Assembly (NCBI RefSeq): GCF_037392515.1
Contig: NC_090290.1
Location: 24,635,753-24,699,752 of the forward strand
Source of the DNA: Haliotis asinina
Taxonomy: Eukaryota; Mollusca; Gastropoda; Lepetellida; Haliotidae
Reading direction: 5' to 3'
DNA length: 64,000 bases
Positions within the stretch are counted from its first letter, which is position 1; the number at the start of each line of letters is the position of its first letter. The notes under the pieces were generated by a model, which worked only from the letters and a program-made list of their open reading frames with translations, did no database searches and had not been told where the DNA came from. Both the position numbers and the translations under genes were made by a program. Shown in pieces: positions 39,312 through 52,463 of this stretch.

Positions 39312-41084
39312 CCTTTGAAACATTGATATGTTTGATTTCTTGTTCCGTTTGTGTGTTTTGTAGGTTTAGATTCGATGATCTCTTTTGTTCTGTTCTTGTT
39401 ACTTGTTCTTTACTGTCCCGGATCTCCCTCCCACTAATCCCTTCACCCTACCCCCTCCTCAAGTGTCTCGGATCTCCCTTCCACTATTCCCTTCACATCT
39501 CCCCTTCTCAAGTGTCCCGGATCTCCCTCCCACACTTCCCTTCACTCTCTCCCCTTATGCAGTGTCCTGTATCTCCCTCCCAGTCTTCCCCTTCACCCTC
39601 TCCCCTTCTCCAGTGTCCTGGATCTCCCTCCCACTATTCCCTTGATCCTCCAAGCTTCTCCAGTGTCCCCGTTCTCCCTCGTACACTTCCCTTCACGCTC
39701 TCCCCTTATGCACTGTCCCGCATCTCCGTCCAACCCTTTCAATTCACCCTTCCACTTTCCCCTCTCCCCTTCTCCAGTGTCCTGGATCTCCCTCCCACTA
39801 TTCCCTTGATCCTCCCCGCTTTTCCAGTGTCCCCGTTCTCCCTCCCACACTTCCCTTCACCCTGCCCCTTCTCCAGTGTCCTGCATCTCCCTCCCACCCT
39901 TCCTCTTCTCCCTCTCTCCTTCTCAAGTGTCCCGGATCTTCCTCCGACACTTCCCCTGACCCTCTCCCCTTAGGCAGTGTCCCGGACCCCCCTCCCACCC
40001 TTCCCCTTCACCCTCTCCCCTTCTCCAGTGTCCTGGATCTCCCTCCCACTATTCCCTTGATCTTTCCCACTTCTCCAGTGTCCCCGTTGTCCCTCCCACA
40101 CTTTCCTTCACTCTGTCCCTTATGCAGTGTCCCGTATCTCAATCCCACCATTCCCTTTCACCCTCTCCCCTTTTCAAGTGTCCTGGATCTCCCTCCCACA
40201 CTTCCCTTCACCCTTTCCCCTTATGCAGTGTCTCGGATCTCCCTTCCACTATTCCCTTCACATCTCCCCTTCTCAAGTGTCCTGTATCTCCCTCCCACAC
40301 TTCCCTTCACCCTCTCCCCTTATGCAGTGTCCTGTATCTCCCTCCCAGTCTTCCCCTTCACCCTCTCCCCTTCTCCAGTGTCCTGGATCTCCCTCCCACT
40401 ATTCCCTTGATCCTCGAAGCTTCTCCAGTGTCCCCGTTCTCCCTCGTACACTTCCCTTCACGCTCTCCCCTTATGCAGTGTCCCGTATCTCTGTCCCACC
40501 CTTCCAAATCACCCTTCCACATCCCCCTCTCTCTTTATGCAGTGTCCCGGATCTCCCTCCCACACTTCCCTTCACCCTCTTAAGCTATCTACTGTACCGG
40601 ATCTCCCTCCCACCCTTCCCCTTCACCCTCTCCCCTTCTCCAAAGTCCTCGATCTCCCTTCCACACACCCCTTCACCCTCTTTTGCTATCTACTGTCCCT
40701 GATCTCCCTCCCACCCTTCCCCTTCACCCTCTCCCCTTCTCAAGTGTCCCGTATCTCCCTCTCACACTTCCCTTCACCCTCTCCCCTTCTCCAGTGTCCC
40801 TGATCTCCCTCCCACCCTTCCCCTTCACCCTCTCCCCTTCTCAATTGTCCTGGATCTCCCTCCCAACCTCCCCCTTCACCCTCTCCCCTTCTCCAGTTTC
40901 CTGGATGTCGATCCCACTATTCCCTTGATCCTCCCCACTTCTCCGGTGTCCCCGTTCTCCCTGGCACACTTCCCTTCACCCTGTCCCCTGATGCAGTGTC
41001 CCGTATCTCCCTCCCACCCTTCTCCTTCACCCTCTCCCCTTAAACGCGCGCGCGCGTGTGTGTGTGTGTGTTTGTGTGCGTACG

Positions 41085-41132
<48 letters not shown>

Positions 41133-41509
41133 TGTGTGTGTGTGTGTGTGTTTGTGCCTTTTTGAAACATTCATATGCTTGGTTTGTTGTTTCGTTTGTG
41201 TCCTTTGTACGTTTAGATTCGATGTTCTCTTTTGTCGTGCTCTTGTTACTTGTGTTATGGTTTGTTGTTCGTTCCACTTGCTCTTTAGTTTGTGATTTGC
41301 ATTGTTGGTTACTTCTTGTTTCTTTGTTTGTCTTCTTATTAACCTTACTACTTGATTCTCGTTTGTTTTCCTTCTTTTCTCTCTGCTTGGTGCATTCAAT
41401 GCAAACATCCCCTCCCCTGATCTGTTTTCTGTCTTCTTTTGCGTATGGTTTGGTGTTTTGTGAGGCGTTATTTGGTTGGTTGGTTAGTTGTTGCATTGGT
41501 TGTGTTTTG
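39082..41509. repeat. Core unit 15, class d
   Basis: Array 39416-41040, CG/TG tract 41045-41156, K1 41157-41509. It differs from units 11 and 13 by a few substitutions, for example CTCGAAGC for CTCCAAGC near 40414. Confidence 0.92.
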
Positions 41510-41668
41510 TTTCACTGATCATCATTAATGTCCTGTGATAGTTCCGTTAGTACCGATAGTTAATTACTTTCCTGTTTTCGTTTGTGTGTTCTTATTTGTT
41601 TGGTTTGGTGTTTGTTTTGGCATTTTTGCTTTCTTTCTTCTTTTTTTGTGTTGTTGTTTGTGCGCGTT

Positions 41669-41728
<60 letters not shown>

Positions 41729-43132
41729 CCTTTGAAACATTGATATGTTTGATTTCTTGTTCCGTTTGTGTGTTTTGTAGGTTTAGATTCGATGATCTCT
41801 TTTGTTGTGTTCTTGTTACTTGTTCTTTACTGTCCCGGATCTCCCTCCCACTAATCCCTTCACCCTACCCCCTCCTCAAGTGTCTCGGATCTCCCTTCCA
41901 CTATTCCCTTCACATCTCCCCTTCTCAAGTGTCCCGGATCTCCCTCCCACACTTCCCTTCACTCTCTCCCCTTATGCAGTGTCCTGTATCTCCCTCCCAG
42001 TCTTCCCCTTCACCCTCTCCCCTTCTCCAGTGTCCTGGATCTCCCTCCCACTATTCCCTTGATCCTCCAAGCTTCTCCAGTGTCCCCGTTCTCCCTCGTA
42101 CACTTCCCTTCACGCTCTCCCCTTATGCACTGTCCCGCATCTCCGTCCAACCCTTTCAATTCACCCTTCCACTTTCCCCTCTCTCCTTATGCAGTGTCCC
42201 AGATCTCCCTCCCACACTTCCCTTCACACTCTTTTGCTATCTACTATACCGGATCTCCCTCCCACCCTTCCCCTTCACCCTCTCCCCTTCTCCAGTGTCC
42301 TGGATCTCCCTCCCACTATTCCCTTGATCCTCCCCGCTTTTCCAGTGTCCCCGTTCTCCCTCCCACACTTCCCTTCACCCTGCCCCTTCTCCAGTGTCCT
42401 GCATCTCCCTCCCACCCTTCCTCTTCTCCCTCTCTCCTTCTCAAGTGTCCCGGATCTCCCTCCGACACTTCCCTTGACCCTCTACCCTTAGGCAGTGTCC
42501 CGGACCCCCCTCCCACCCTTCCCCTTCACCCTCTCCCCTTCTCCAGTGTCCTGGATCTCCCTCCCACTATTCCCTTGATCTTTCCCACTTCTCCAGTGTC
42601 CCCGTTCTCCCTCCCACACTTTCCTTCACCCTCTCCCCTTCTCCAGTGTCCTGGATCTCCCTCCCACTATTCCCTTGATCCTCGAAGCTTCTCCAGTGTC
42701 CCCGTTCTCCCTCGTACACTTCCCTTCACGCTCTCCCCTTATGCAGTGTCCCGTATCTCCGTCCCACCCTTCCAAATCACCCTTCCACATCCCCCTCTCT
42801 CTTTATGCAGTGTCCCGGATCTCCCTCCCACACTTCCCTTCACCCTCTTTAGCTATCTACTGTACCGGATCTCCCTCCCATCCTTCCCCTTCACCCTCTC
42901 CCCTTCTCCAGTGTCCCTGATCTCCCTCCCACACACCCCTTCACCCTCTTTTGCTATCTACTGTCCCTGATCTCCCTCCCACACTTCCCTTCACCCTGTC
43001 CCCTTATGCAGTGTCCCGTATCTCCCTCCCACCCTTCTCCTTCACCCTCTCCCCTTAAACGCGCGCGCGTGTGTGTGTGTGTGTTTCTGTGCGTACGTGC
43101 GTGCATGCGTGCGTGCGTGCGTGCATGCGTGC

Positions 43133-43181
<49 letters not shown>

Positions 43182-43536
43182 TGCCTTTTTGAAACATTCA
43201 TATGCTTGGTTTGTTGTTTCGTTTGTGTCCTTTGTACGTTTAGATTCGATGTTCTCTTTTGTCGTGCTCTTGTTACTTGTGTTATGGTTTGTTGTTCGTT
43301 CCACTTGCTCTTTAGTTTGTGATTTGCATTGTTGGTTACTTCTTGTTTCTTTGTTTGTCTTCTTATTAACCTTACTACTTGATTCTCGTTTGTTTTCCTT
43401 CTTTTCTCTCTGCTTGGTGCATTCAATGCAAACATCCCCTCCCCTGATCTGTTTTCTGTCTTCTTTTGCGTATGGTTTGGTGTTTTGTGAGGCGTTATTT
43501 GGTTGGTTGGTTAGTTGTTGCATTGGTTGTGTTTTG
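41510..43536. repeat. Core unit 16, class c
   Basis: Array 41833-43055, CG/TG tract 43060-43183 (TTTCTGTGCGTACG subtype), K1 43184-43536. Most of its array corresponds to unit 9, 16 kb to the left. Its end carries the usual CCTTAAACGCG junction instead of unit 9's CTTATGCGCG. Confidence 0.92.
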
Positions 43537-43695
43537 TTTCACTGATCATCATTAATGTCCTGTGATAGTTCCGTTAGTACCGATAGTTAATTACTTTCCT
43601 GTTTTCGTTTGTGTGTTCTTATTTGTTTGGTTTGGTGTTTGTTTTGGCATTTTTGCTTTCTTTCTTCTTTTTTTGTGTTGTTGTTTGTGCGCGTT

Positions 43696-43759
<64 letters not shown>

Positions 43760-45129
43760 CCTTTGAAACATTGATATGTTTGATTTCTTGTTCCGTTTGT
43801 GTGTTTTGTAGGTTTAGATTCGATGATCTCTTTTGTTCTGTTCTTGTTACTTGTTCTTTACTGTCCCGGATCTCCCTCCCACTAATCCCTTCACCCTACC
43901 CCCTCCTCAAGTGTCTCGGATCTCCCTTCCACTATTCCCTTCACATCTCCCCTTCTCAAGTGTCCCGGATCTCCCTCCCACACTTCCCTTCACTCTCTCC
44001 CCTTATGCAGTGTCCTGTATCTCCCTCCCAGTCTTCCCCTTCACCCTCTCCCCTTCTCCAGTGTCCTGGATCTCCCTCCCACTATTCCCTTGATCCTCGA
44101 AGCTTCTCCAGTGTCCCCGTTCTCCCTCGTACACTTTCCTTCACGCTCTCCCCTTATGCACTGTCCCGCATCTCCGTCCAACCCTTTCAATTCACCCTTC
44201 CACTTTCCCCTCTCCCCTTCTCCAGTGTCCTGGATCTCCCTCCCACTATTCCCTTGATCCTCCCCGCTTTTCCAGTGTCCCCGTTCTCCCTCCCACACTT
44301 CCCTTCACCCTGCCCCTTCTCCAGTGTCCTGCATCTCCCTCCCACCCTTCCTCTTCTCCCTCTCTCCTTCTCAAGTGTCCCGGATCTCCCTCCGACACTT
44401 CCCCTGACCCTCTCCCCTTAGGCAGTGTCCCGGACCCCCCTCCCACCCTTCCCCTTCACCCTCTCCCCTTCTCCAGTGTCCTGGATCTCCCTCCCACTAT
44501 TCCCTTGATCTTTCCCACTTCTCCAGTGTCCCCGTTCTCCCTCCCACACTTTCCTTCACTCTGTCCCTTATGCAGTGTCCCGTATCTCAATCCCACCATT
44601 CCCTTTCACCCTCTCCCCTTTTCAAGTGTCCTGGATCTCCCTCCCACACTTCCCTTCACCCTTTCCCCTTATGCAGTGTCCCGGTTCTCCCTCCCACTAT
44701 TCCCTTCATGATCCCCCCTTCTCCAGTGTCCCGGATCACCCTCCCACTATTCCCTTCCAACTCTCCCCATCTCCAGTGTCCCGGATCTCCGTCCCACACT
44801 CCCCTTCACTCCCTCTTCTGCACCAGTGTCCCACATCTTCCACCCACTATTCCCCTCATCACCCACCCCTCCCCCCTGCTCCCTTTGTAGTTACTCTGAT
44901 TTTTTGTTTCATTTGGGAGGTATTTTTTGTTTGTTTTGTTTGTGTTTTGTTTTGGGGGATTGATGTTTGCATGTTGTTTGGCTAGCGTTTGTTTGTGTCG
45001 CTGTTTGACTATTCATATAATGTTTGCTGTTTCACTTCATGTGTTTTCTGTCTTCTTTTGGGGTATGGTTGGGTGTTTTGTGAGGCGTTATTTAGTTGGT
45101 TGGTTAGTTGTTGCGTTGGTTGTGTTTTG
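43537..45129. repeat. Unit 17: junction from core to right edge
   Basis: It starts with a core K2 linker and a core-type array. From about 44680 the array changes to edge-type monomers, with GTGTCCCGGTTCTCC, a CATGATCCCCCC stretch and a TTCTGCACCAGTGTCC end. It then enters an edge linker (44885 on) with GGGAGGTATTTTTTG and TTGTTTGGCTAGCG. There is no CG/TG tract and no K1, so K1-bearing units end here. Confidence 0.88.
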
Positions 45130-45292
45130 TTTCACTGATCATTATTAGTGTCCTTTGGTAGTTCCTTTAGTACCGTTAGTTAATTACTTTGCTGTTTTCG
45201 TTTGTGTGTTCTTATTTGTTTGGTTTCTTGTTTCTTTGGGGATTTTTGCTTTCTTTCTTCTTTTTTTGTGTTGTTGTTTGTTTGTGTGCGTT

Positions 45293-45327
<35 letters not shown>

Positions 45328-47045
45328 TTGTGTTTGTGTGTGTGTGTGCCTTTGAAACATTCATGCGTTTGATTTCTTGTTTCGTTTGAGTGTTTTGTAG
45401 GTTTAGATTCGATGTTCTCTTTTGTTGTGTTCTTGTTGCTTGTTCTCTACTGTCCCGGATCTCCCTCCCACTATTCCCTGCACCCTCTCCACTCCTCAAG
45501 TGTCCCGGATCTCCCTCCCACACTTCCCTTCACCCTCTCCCTTTTTCCAGTGTCCCGGATCTCCCTCCCACTATTCCCTTGATCTTCCCCACTTCTGAAG
45601 TGTCCCCGTTCTCCCTCCCACACTTCCCTTCACCCTCTCCACTTACACAGTATCTCGGATCTCCCTCCCACCCTTCCGATTCACCCTTCCCCTTTCCCCT
45701 CTCCCCATCTCAAGGGTCCCGGATCTCCCTCCCATACACCCTTTCACCCTCTTTTGCTATCTACTGTCCCGGATCTCCCTCCCACCCTTCCCCTTCACCC
45801 TCTCCCCTTCTCCAGTGTCCTGGATCTCCCTCCCACTATTCCCTTGATCTTCCCCACTTCTCCAGTGTCCCCGTTCTCCCTCCCACACTTCCCTTCACCC
45901 TCTCCACTTACACAGTATCTCGGATCTCCCTCCCACCCTTCCGATTCACCCTTCCCCTTCACCCTCTCCCCTTCTCCAGTGTCCCGGATCTCCCTCCCAC
46001 GCACCCCTTCACCCTCTTTTGCTATCTACTGTCCCGGATCTCCCTCCCACCCGTCCCCTTCACCCTCTCCCCTTCTCAAGTGTCCTGTATCTCCCTTTCA
46101 CACTTCCCTTCACCCTCTCCCCTTCTCCAGTGTCCCTGATCTCCCTCCCACCCTTCCCCTTCACCCTCTCCCCTTCTCCAGTGTCCTGGATCTCCCTCCC
46201 ACTATTCCCTTGATCCTCCCCGCTTCTCCAGTGTCCCCGTTCTCCCTCCCACACTTCCCTTCACCCTCTCCCCTGATGCAATGTCCCGGATCTCCCTCCC
46301 ACCCTTCCCCTCCCCCCCCACCTCCATTCTCCAGTGTCCCGGATCTCCCTCCCACACTTCCCTTCACCCTCTTTTGCTGTGTACTGTCCCGGATCTTCCT
46401 CTCACCCTTCCCCTTCACCCTCTCCACTTCTCAAGTGTCCTGGATCTCCCCCCCCCCCCCCCCCCAACCTTCCGCTTCACCCTCTCCCCTTCTCCAGTGT
46501 CCTGGATCTTCCTCCCACTATTCCCTTGATCCTCCCCACTTCTCCGGTGTCCCCGATCTCCCTCCCACACTTCCCTTCACCCTCTACCCTTATGCAGTGT
46601 CCCGTATCTCCCTCCCACACTTCCCCTTTACCCTCTCCCCTTCTCCAGTGTCCCGGTTCTCCCTCCCACACTTCCCTTCACCCTCTCCCCTTCTCCAGTG
46701 TCCCGGATCTCCGTCCCCTACACTCCCCTTCATTCCCTCTTCTGCACCAGTGTCCGACATCTTCCACCCACTATTCCCCTCATCACCCCCTTTGCCCCCT
46801 TTGGAGTTACTCTGATTTTTTGTTTCTTTTGGGAGGTATTTTTTGTTTGGTTTGTTTGTGTTTTTTTTGGGGGGGTTCATGTTTGCATGTTGTTTTGCTA
46901 GCATTTGTTTGTGTCGCTGTTTGACTATTCATGTAATGTTTGCTGTTTCATTTCATGTGTTTTCTGTCGTCTTTTTGGGTATGGTTGGGTGTTTTGTGAG
47001 GCGTTATTTGGTTGGTTGATTAGTTGTTGCATTGGTTGTGTTTTG
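45130..47045. repeat. Edge unit 18
   Basis: The array at 45453-46800 includes partial tandem copies with a 265-bp spacing (markers near 45754 and 46019). It contains a run of 18 C at 46448-46465, a likely slippage or sequencing-error site. Confidence 0.88.
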
Positions 47046-47231
47046 TTTCACTGATCATTATTAGTGTCCTATGGTAGTTCCGTTAGTAGCCGTTGGTTAA
47101 TTACTTTGCTGTTTTCGTACATGTGTTCTTATTTGTTTGGTTTCTTCTTTGTTTGGGGATTTTTGCTTTCTTTCTTCTTTTTTTTGTGTTGTTTGTTTCT
47201 GTGCATTTGTCTCTCTCTCTCTCTCTGTCTT

Positions 47232-47286
<55 letters not shown>

Positions 47287-48425
47287 CTTTCAAACATTGA
47301 TATGTTTGATTAAATTTTCTTGTTTCGTTTGAGTGTTTTGTAGTTTTAGATTCGATGTTCTCTTTTGTTGTGTTCTTGTTACTTGTTCTCTACTGTCCCG
47401 GATCTCCCTCCCACTATTCCCTTCACCCTCTCCACTCCTCAAGCGTCCCGGATCTCCCTCCCACACTTCCCTTCACCCTCTCCCTTTTTCCAGTGTCCCG
47501 GATCTCCCTCCCACTATTCCCTTGATCCTCCCCACTTCTCAAGTGTCCCCGTTCTCCCTCCCACACGTCCCTTCACCCTCTCCCCTTATGCAGTGTCTCG
47601 GATCTCCCTCCCACCCTTCCCCTTCACCCTTCCCCTTCCCCCTCTCCCCTTCTCCAGTGTCCCGGATCTCCCTTCCACACACCCCTTCACTCTCTTTTGC
47701 TATCTACTGTCCCGGATCTCCCTCCCACCCTTCCCCTTCACCCTCTCCCCTTCTCAAGTGTCCTGTATCTCCCTCCCAACCTTCCCCTTCACCCTCTCCC
47801 CTTCTCCAGTGTCCTGGATCTCGATCCCACTATTCCCTTGATCCTACCCGCTTCTCCGGTGTCCCCGTTCTCCCTCCAACAATTCCCTTCACCCTTTCCC
47901 CTTCTGCAGTGTCCCGTATCTCTCTCCCACACTTCCCTTCACCCTTTCCCCTTATGCAGTGTCCCGGTTCTCCCTCCCACTATTCCCTTTATCATCCCCC
48001 CTTCTCCAGTGTCCCGGATCGCCCTCCCACTATTCCTTTCAAACTCTCCCCTTCTCCAGTGTCCCGGATGTCCGTCCCACACTTCCCTTCATTCCCTCTT
48101 CTGCACCAGTGTCCCACATCTTCTATCCGCTATTCCCCTCATCACCCCCCCCTGCTCCCTTTTGAGTTACTCTGATTTTTTGTTTCATTTGGGAGGTATT
48201 TTTTGTTTGTTTTGTTTGTCTTTTGTTTTGGGGGGGTGGGGGGGTGGGGGGGGGGTGCATGTTTGCATGTTGTTTCGCTAGCGTTTGTTTGAGTCGCTGT
48301 TTGACTATTCATATAATGTTTGCTGTTTCACTTCATGTGTTTTCTGTCTTCTTTTTGGGTATGGTTGGGTGTTTTGTGAGGCGTTATTTGGTTGGTTGGT
48401 TAGTTGTTGCATTGGTTGTGTTTTG
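47046..48425. repeat. Edge unit 19
   Basis: Array 47396-48160. The following linker contains an unusually long G-rich run at 48230-48256, where other units have only five to eight G. The (GT)n tract at about 47233-47284 is long for an edge unit. Confidence 0.88.
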
Positions 48426-49000
48426 TTTCACTGATCATCATTAGTGTCCTTTGGTAGTTCCGTTAGTACCGTTCGTTAACTACTTTGCTGTTTTCGTTTA
48501 TGTGTTCTTATTTGTTTGGTTTCTTGTTTGTTTGGGGATTTTTGCTTTCTTTCTTCTTTTTTTTGTGTTGTTGTTTGTGTGCATTTGTCTCTCTCTCTCA
48601 CTCTGTGTCTTTGTATTTGTGTGTGTGTGTGTGCCTTTGAAACATTGATACGTTTGATTTCTTGTTTCGTTTGAGTGTTTTGTAGGTTTAGATTCGATGT
48701 TCTCTTTTGTTGTGTTCTTGTTACTTGTTCTCTACTGTCCCGGATCTCCCTCCCACTATTCCCTTCACCCTCCCCACTCCTCAAGTGTCCCGGATCTCCC
48801 TCCCACACTTTCCTTCACCCTCTCCTTTTTCCAGTGTCCCGGATCTCCCTCCCACTATTCCCTTGATCTTCCCCACTTCTCAAGTGTACCCGTTCTCCCT
48901 TCCACACTTCCCTTCACCTTCTCCCCTTATGCAGTGTCTCGGATCTCCCTCCCACCCTTCCGATTCACCCTTCCACTTCCCCCTCTCCCCTTCTCCAGGG

Positions 49001-49398
49001 TCCCGGATCTCCCTCCCACTATTCCCTTCACCCTAACCCCTCCTCAAGTGTCTCGGATCTCCCTTCCACTATTCCCTTCACATCTCCCATTCTCAAGTGT
49101 CCCGGATCTCCCCCCACACTTCCCTTCACCCTCTCCCCTTATGCAGTGTCCTGTATGTCCCTCCCAGTCTTCCCCTTCACCCTCTCCCCTTCTCCAGTGT
49201 CCTGGATCTCCCTCCCACTATTCCCTTAATCCTCCAAGCTTCTCCAGTGTCCCCGTTCTCCCTCGTCCACTTCCCTTCACGCTCTCCCCTTATGCAGTGT
49301 CCCGTATCTCCGTCCCACCCTTCCAAATCACCCTTCCACATCCCCCTCTCTCTTTATGCAGTGTCCCGGATCTCCCTCCCACACTTCCCTTCACCCTC
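49001..49398. repeat. Core-like patch inside an edge array
   Basis: This stretch follows the first 400 bp of the core class a array, with CACCCTAACCCCTCC, CCTGTATGTCCC and CTCCAAGCTTC in order. It shares CGTCCACTTCCC and CTTCTCAAGTGTCCCGG-type variants with unit 1 rather than units 3, 5, 7 or 10. Flanking monomers are edge-type. Confidence 0.8.
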
Positions 49399-50230
49399 TT
49401 TTGCTATCTACTGTCCCGAATCTCCCTCCCACCCTTCCCCTTCACCCTCTCCCCTTCTCAAGTGTCCCTGATCTCCCTCCCACCCTTTCCCTTCACCCTC
49501 TCCCCTTCTCCAGTGTCCTGGATCTCCCTCCCACTATTCCCTTGATCCCCCCCCACTTCTCCAGTGTCCCCGTTCTCCCTCCCACACTTCCCTTCACGCT
49601 CTCCCCTGATGCAATGTCCCGGATCTCCCGCCCACCCTTCCCCTTCACCCTTCCCCTTCCCCAACATCCCTTCTCCAGTGTCCCGGATCTCCCGCCCACA
49701 CACCCCTTCACCCTCTTTTGCTATCTACTGTCCCGGATCTCCCTCCCACCCTTCCCCTTCACCCTCTCCCCTTCTCAAGTGTCCTGGATCTCCCTCTCAA
49801 CCTTCCTCTTCACCCTCTCCCCTTCTCCAGTGTCCTGGATCTCCCTCCCACTATTCCCTTGATCCCCCCCCACTTCTCCAGTGTCCCCGTTCTCCCTCCC
49901 ACACTTCCCTTCACGCTCTCCCCTGATGCAATGTCCCGGATCTCCCTCCCACCCTTCCCCTTCACCCTTCCCCTTTCCCAACATCCCTTCTCCAGTGTCC
50001 CGGATCTCCCTCCCACACACCCCTTCACCCTCTTTTGCTATCTACTGTCCCGGATCTCCCTCCCACCCTTCCCCTTCACCCTCTCCCCTTCTCAAGTGTC
50101 CTGGATCTCCCGCTCAACCTTCCTCTTCACCCTCTCCCCTTCTCCAGTGTCCTGGACCTCTCTACCACTATTCCCTTGATCCTCCCCACTTCTCCAGTTT
50201 CCCAGATCTCCCTCCCACACTTCCCGGATC

Positions 50231-50400
50231 TCCCTCCCACACTTCCCTTCACCCTGTCCCGTTATGCAGTGTCCCGTATCTCCCTCCCACACTTCCCTTC
50301 ACCCTGTCCCCTTATGCAGTGTCCCGTATCTCCCTCCCACACTTCCCTTCACCCTGTCCCCTTATGCAGTGTCCCGTATCTCCCTCCCACACTTCCCTTC
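50231..50400. repeat. Exact 50-bp monomer repeat
   Basis: TCCCTCCCACACTTCCC starts at 50231, 50281, 50331 and 50381. The monomers are identical apart from one C/G change in the first. This gives the cleanest reading of the basic 50-bp period. Confidence 0.93.
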
Positions 50401-50767
50401 ACACTCTCCCCTTCTCCAGTGTCCCGGATCTCCGTCCCCTACACTCCCCTTCATTCCCTCTTCTGCACCAGTGTCCGACATCTTCCACCCACTATTCCCC
50501 TCATCACCCCCTCTGCTCCCTTTGGAGTTCCTCTGATTTTTTGTTTCTTTTGGGAGGTATTTTTTGTTTGTTTTGTTTGTGTTTTATTTTGAGGGGGTTC
50601 ATGTTTGCATGTTGTTTTGCTAGCATTTGTTTGTGTCGCTGTTTGACTATTCATATAATGTTTGCTGTTTCATTTCATGTGTTTTCTGTCTTCTTTTTGG
50701 GTATGGTTGTGTGTTTTGTGAGGCGTTATTTGGTTGGTTGATTAGTTGTTGCATTGGTTGTGTTTTG

Positions 50768-50958
50768 TTTCACTGATCATTATTAGTGTCCTATGGTAGT
50801 TCCGTTAGTAGCCGTTAGTTAATTACTTTGCTGTTTTCGTTTATGTGTTCTTATTTGTTTGGTTTCTTCTTTGTTTGGGGATTTTTGCTTTCTTTCTTCT
50901 TTTTTTGTGTTGTTTGTTTGTGTGCATTTGTCTCTCTCTCTCTCTCTCTCTTTGTGTT

Positions 50959-51017
<59 letters not shown>

Positions 51018-52233
51018 CTTTGAAACATTGATATGTTTGATTTCTTGTTTCGTTTGAGTGTTTTGTAGGTTTAGATTCGATGTTCTCTTTTGTTGTGTTC
51101 TTGTTACTTGTTCTCTACTGTCCCGGATCTCCCTCCCACACTTCCCATCACCCTCTCCCTTTTTCCAGTGTCCCGGATCTCCCTCCCACTATTCCCTTGA
51201 TCTTCCCCACTTCTCAAGAGTCCCCGTTCTCCCTCCCACACTTCCCTTCACCCTCTCCCCTTATGCAGTGTCTCGGATCTCCCTCCCACCCTTCCGATTC
51301 ACCCTTCCCCTTCCCCCTCTCCCCTTCTCCAGGGTCCCGGATCTCCCTCCCACACACCCCTTCACCCTCTTTTGCTATCTACTGTCCCGGATCTCCCTCC
51401 CACCCTTCCCCTTCACCCTCTCCCCTTCTCAAGTGTTCTGTATCTCCCTCTCACACTTCCCTTCACCTTCTCCACTTCTCCAGTGTCCCTGATCTCCCTC
51501 CCACCCTTCCCCTTCACCCTCTCCCCTTCTCAAGTGTCCTGGATCTCCCTCTCAACCTTCCCCTTCACCCTCTCCCCTTCTCCAGTGTCCTTGATCTCCC
51601 TCCCACTATTCCCTTGATCCTCCCCACTTCTCCGGTGTCCCCGTTCTCCCTCCCACACTTCCCTTCACCCTGTCCCCTTATGCAGTGTCCCGTATCTCCC
51701 TCCCACACTTCCCCTTCACCCTCTCCCCTTCTCCAGTGTCCCGGTTCTCCCTCCCACTATTTCCTTTATCATCCCCCCTTCCCCAGTGTCCCGGATCTCC
51801 CTCCCACACTTCCCTTCACCCTGTCCCCTTATGCAGTGTCCCGTATCTCCCTCCCACACTTCCGTTCACACTCTCCCCTTCTCCAGTGTCCTGGACCTCC
51901 GTCCCCTACACTCCCCTTCATTCCCTCTTCTGCACCAGTGTCCGACATCTTCCACCCACTATTCCCCTCATCACCCCCTCTGCTCCCTTTGGAGTTCCTC
52001 TGATTTTTTGTTTCTTTTGGGAGGTATTTTTTGTTTGTTTTGTTTGTGTTTTATTTTGGGGGGTTCATGTTTGCGTGTTGTTTTGCTAGCATTTGTTTGT
52101 GTCGCTGTTTGACTATTCATATAATGTTTGCTGTTTCATTTCATGTGTTTTCTGTCTTCTTTTTGGGTATGGTTGTGTGTTTTGTGAGGCGTTATTTGGT
52201 TGGTTGATTAGTTGTTGCATTGGTTGTGTTTTG
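50768..52233. repeat. Edge unit 21
   Basis: Array 51121-51987, preceded by a long (GT)n at about 50963-51015. The linker is edge-type. Confidence 0.88.
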
Positions 52234-52420
52234 TTTCACTGATCATTATTAGTGTCCTATGGTAGTTCCTTTAGGAGCCGTTAGTTAATTACTTTGCTGT
52301 TTTCGTTTATGTGTTCTTATTTGTTTGGTTTCTTCTTTGTTTGGGGATTTTTGCTTTCTTTCTTCTTTTTTTGTGTTGTTTGTTTGTGTGCATTTGTCTC
52401 TCTCTCTCTCTCTCTCTCTT

Positions 52421-52463
<43 letters not shown>

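Larger units (their letters stand above)
29092..41509. repeat. 5.0-kb higher-order repeat, two and a half copies (d+e)
   Basis: Units 11+12 and 13+14 give periods of 4998 and 4992 bp, and unit 15 begins a third copy. Array lengths are 1626, 1773, 1626, 1773, 1625. The 6-bp period difference lies in microsatellites. This is a second higher-order regime, distinct from the 3.5-kb one, built from the same linkers. Confidence 0.92.
48426..50767. repeat. Edge unit 20, mosaic array
   Basis: The array at 48738-50520 has three parts: edge-type monomers, a core-like patch at 49001-49398, and then a 317-bp block repeated twice (markers at 49718 and 50035) followed by three exact 50-bp monomers. Confidence 0.88.
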
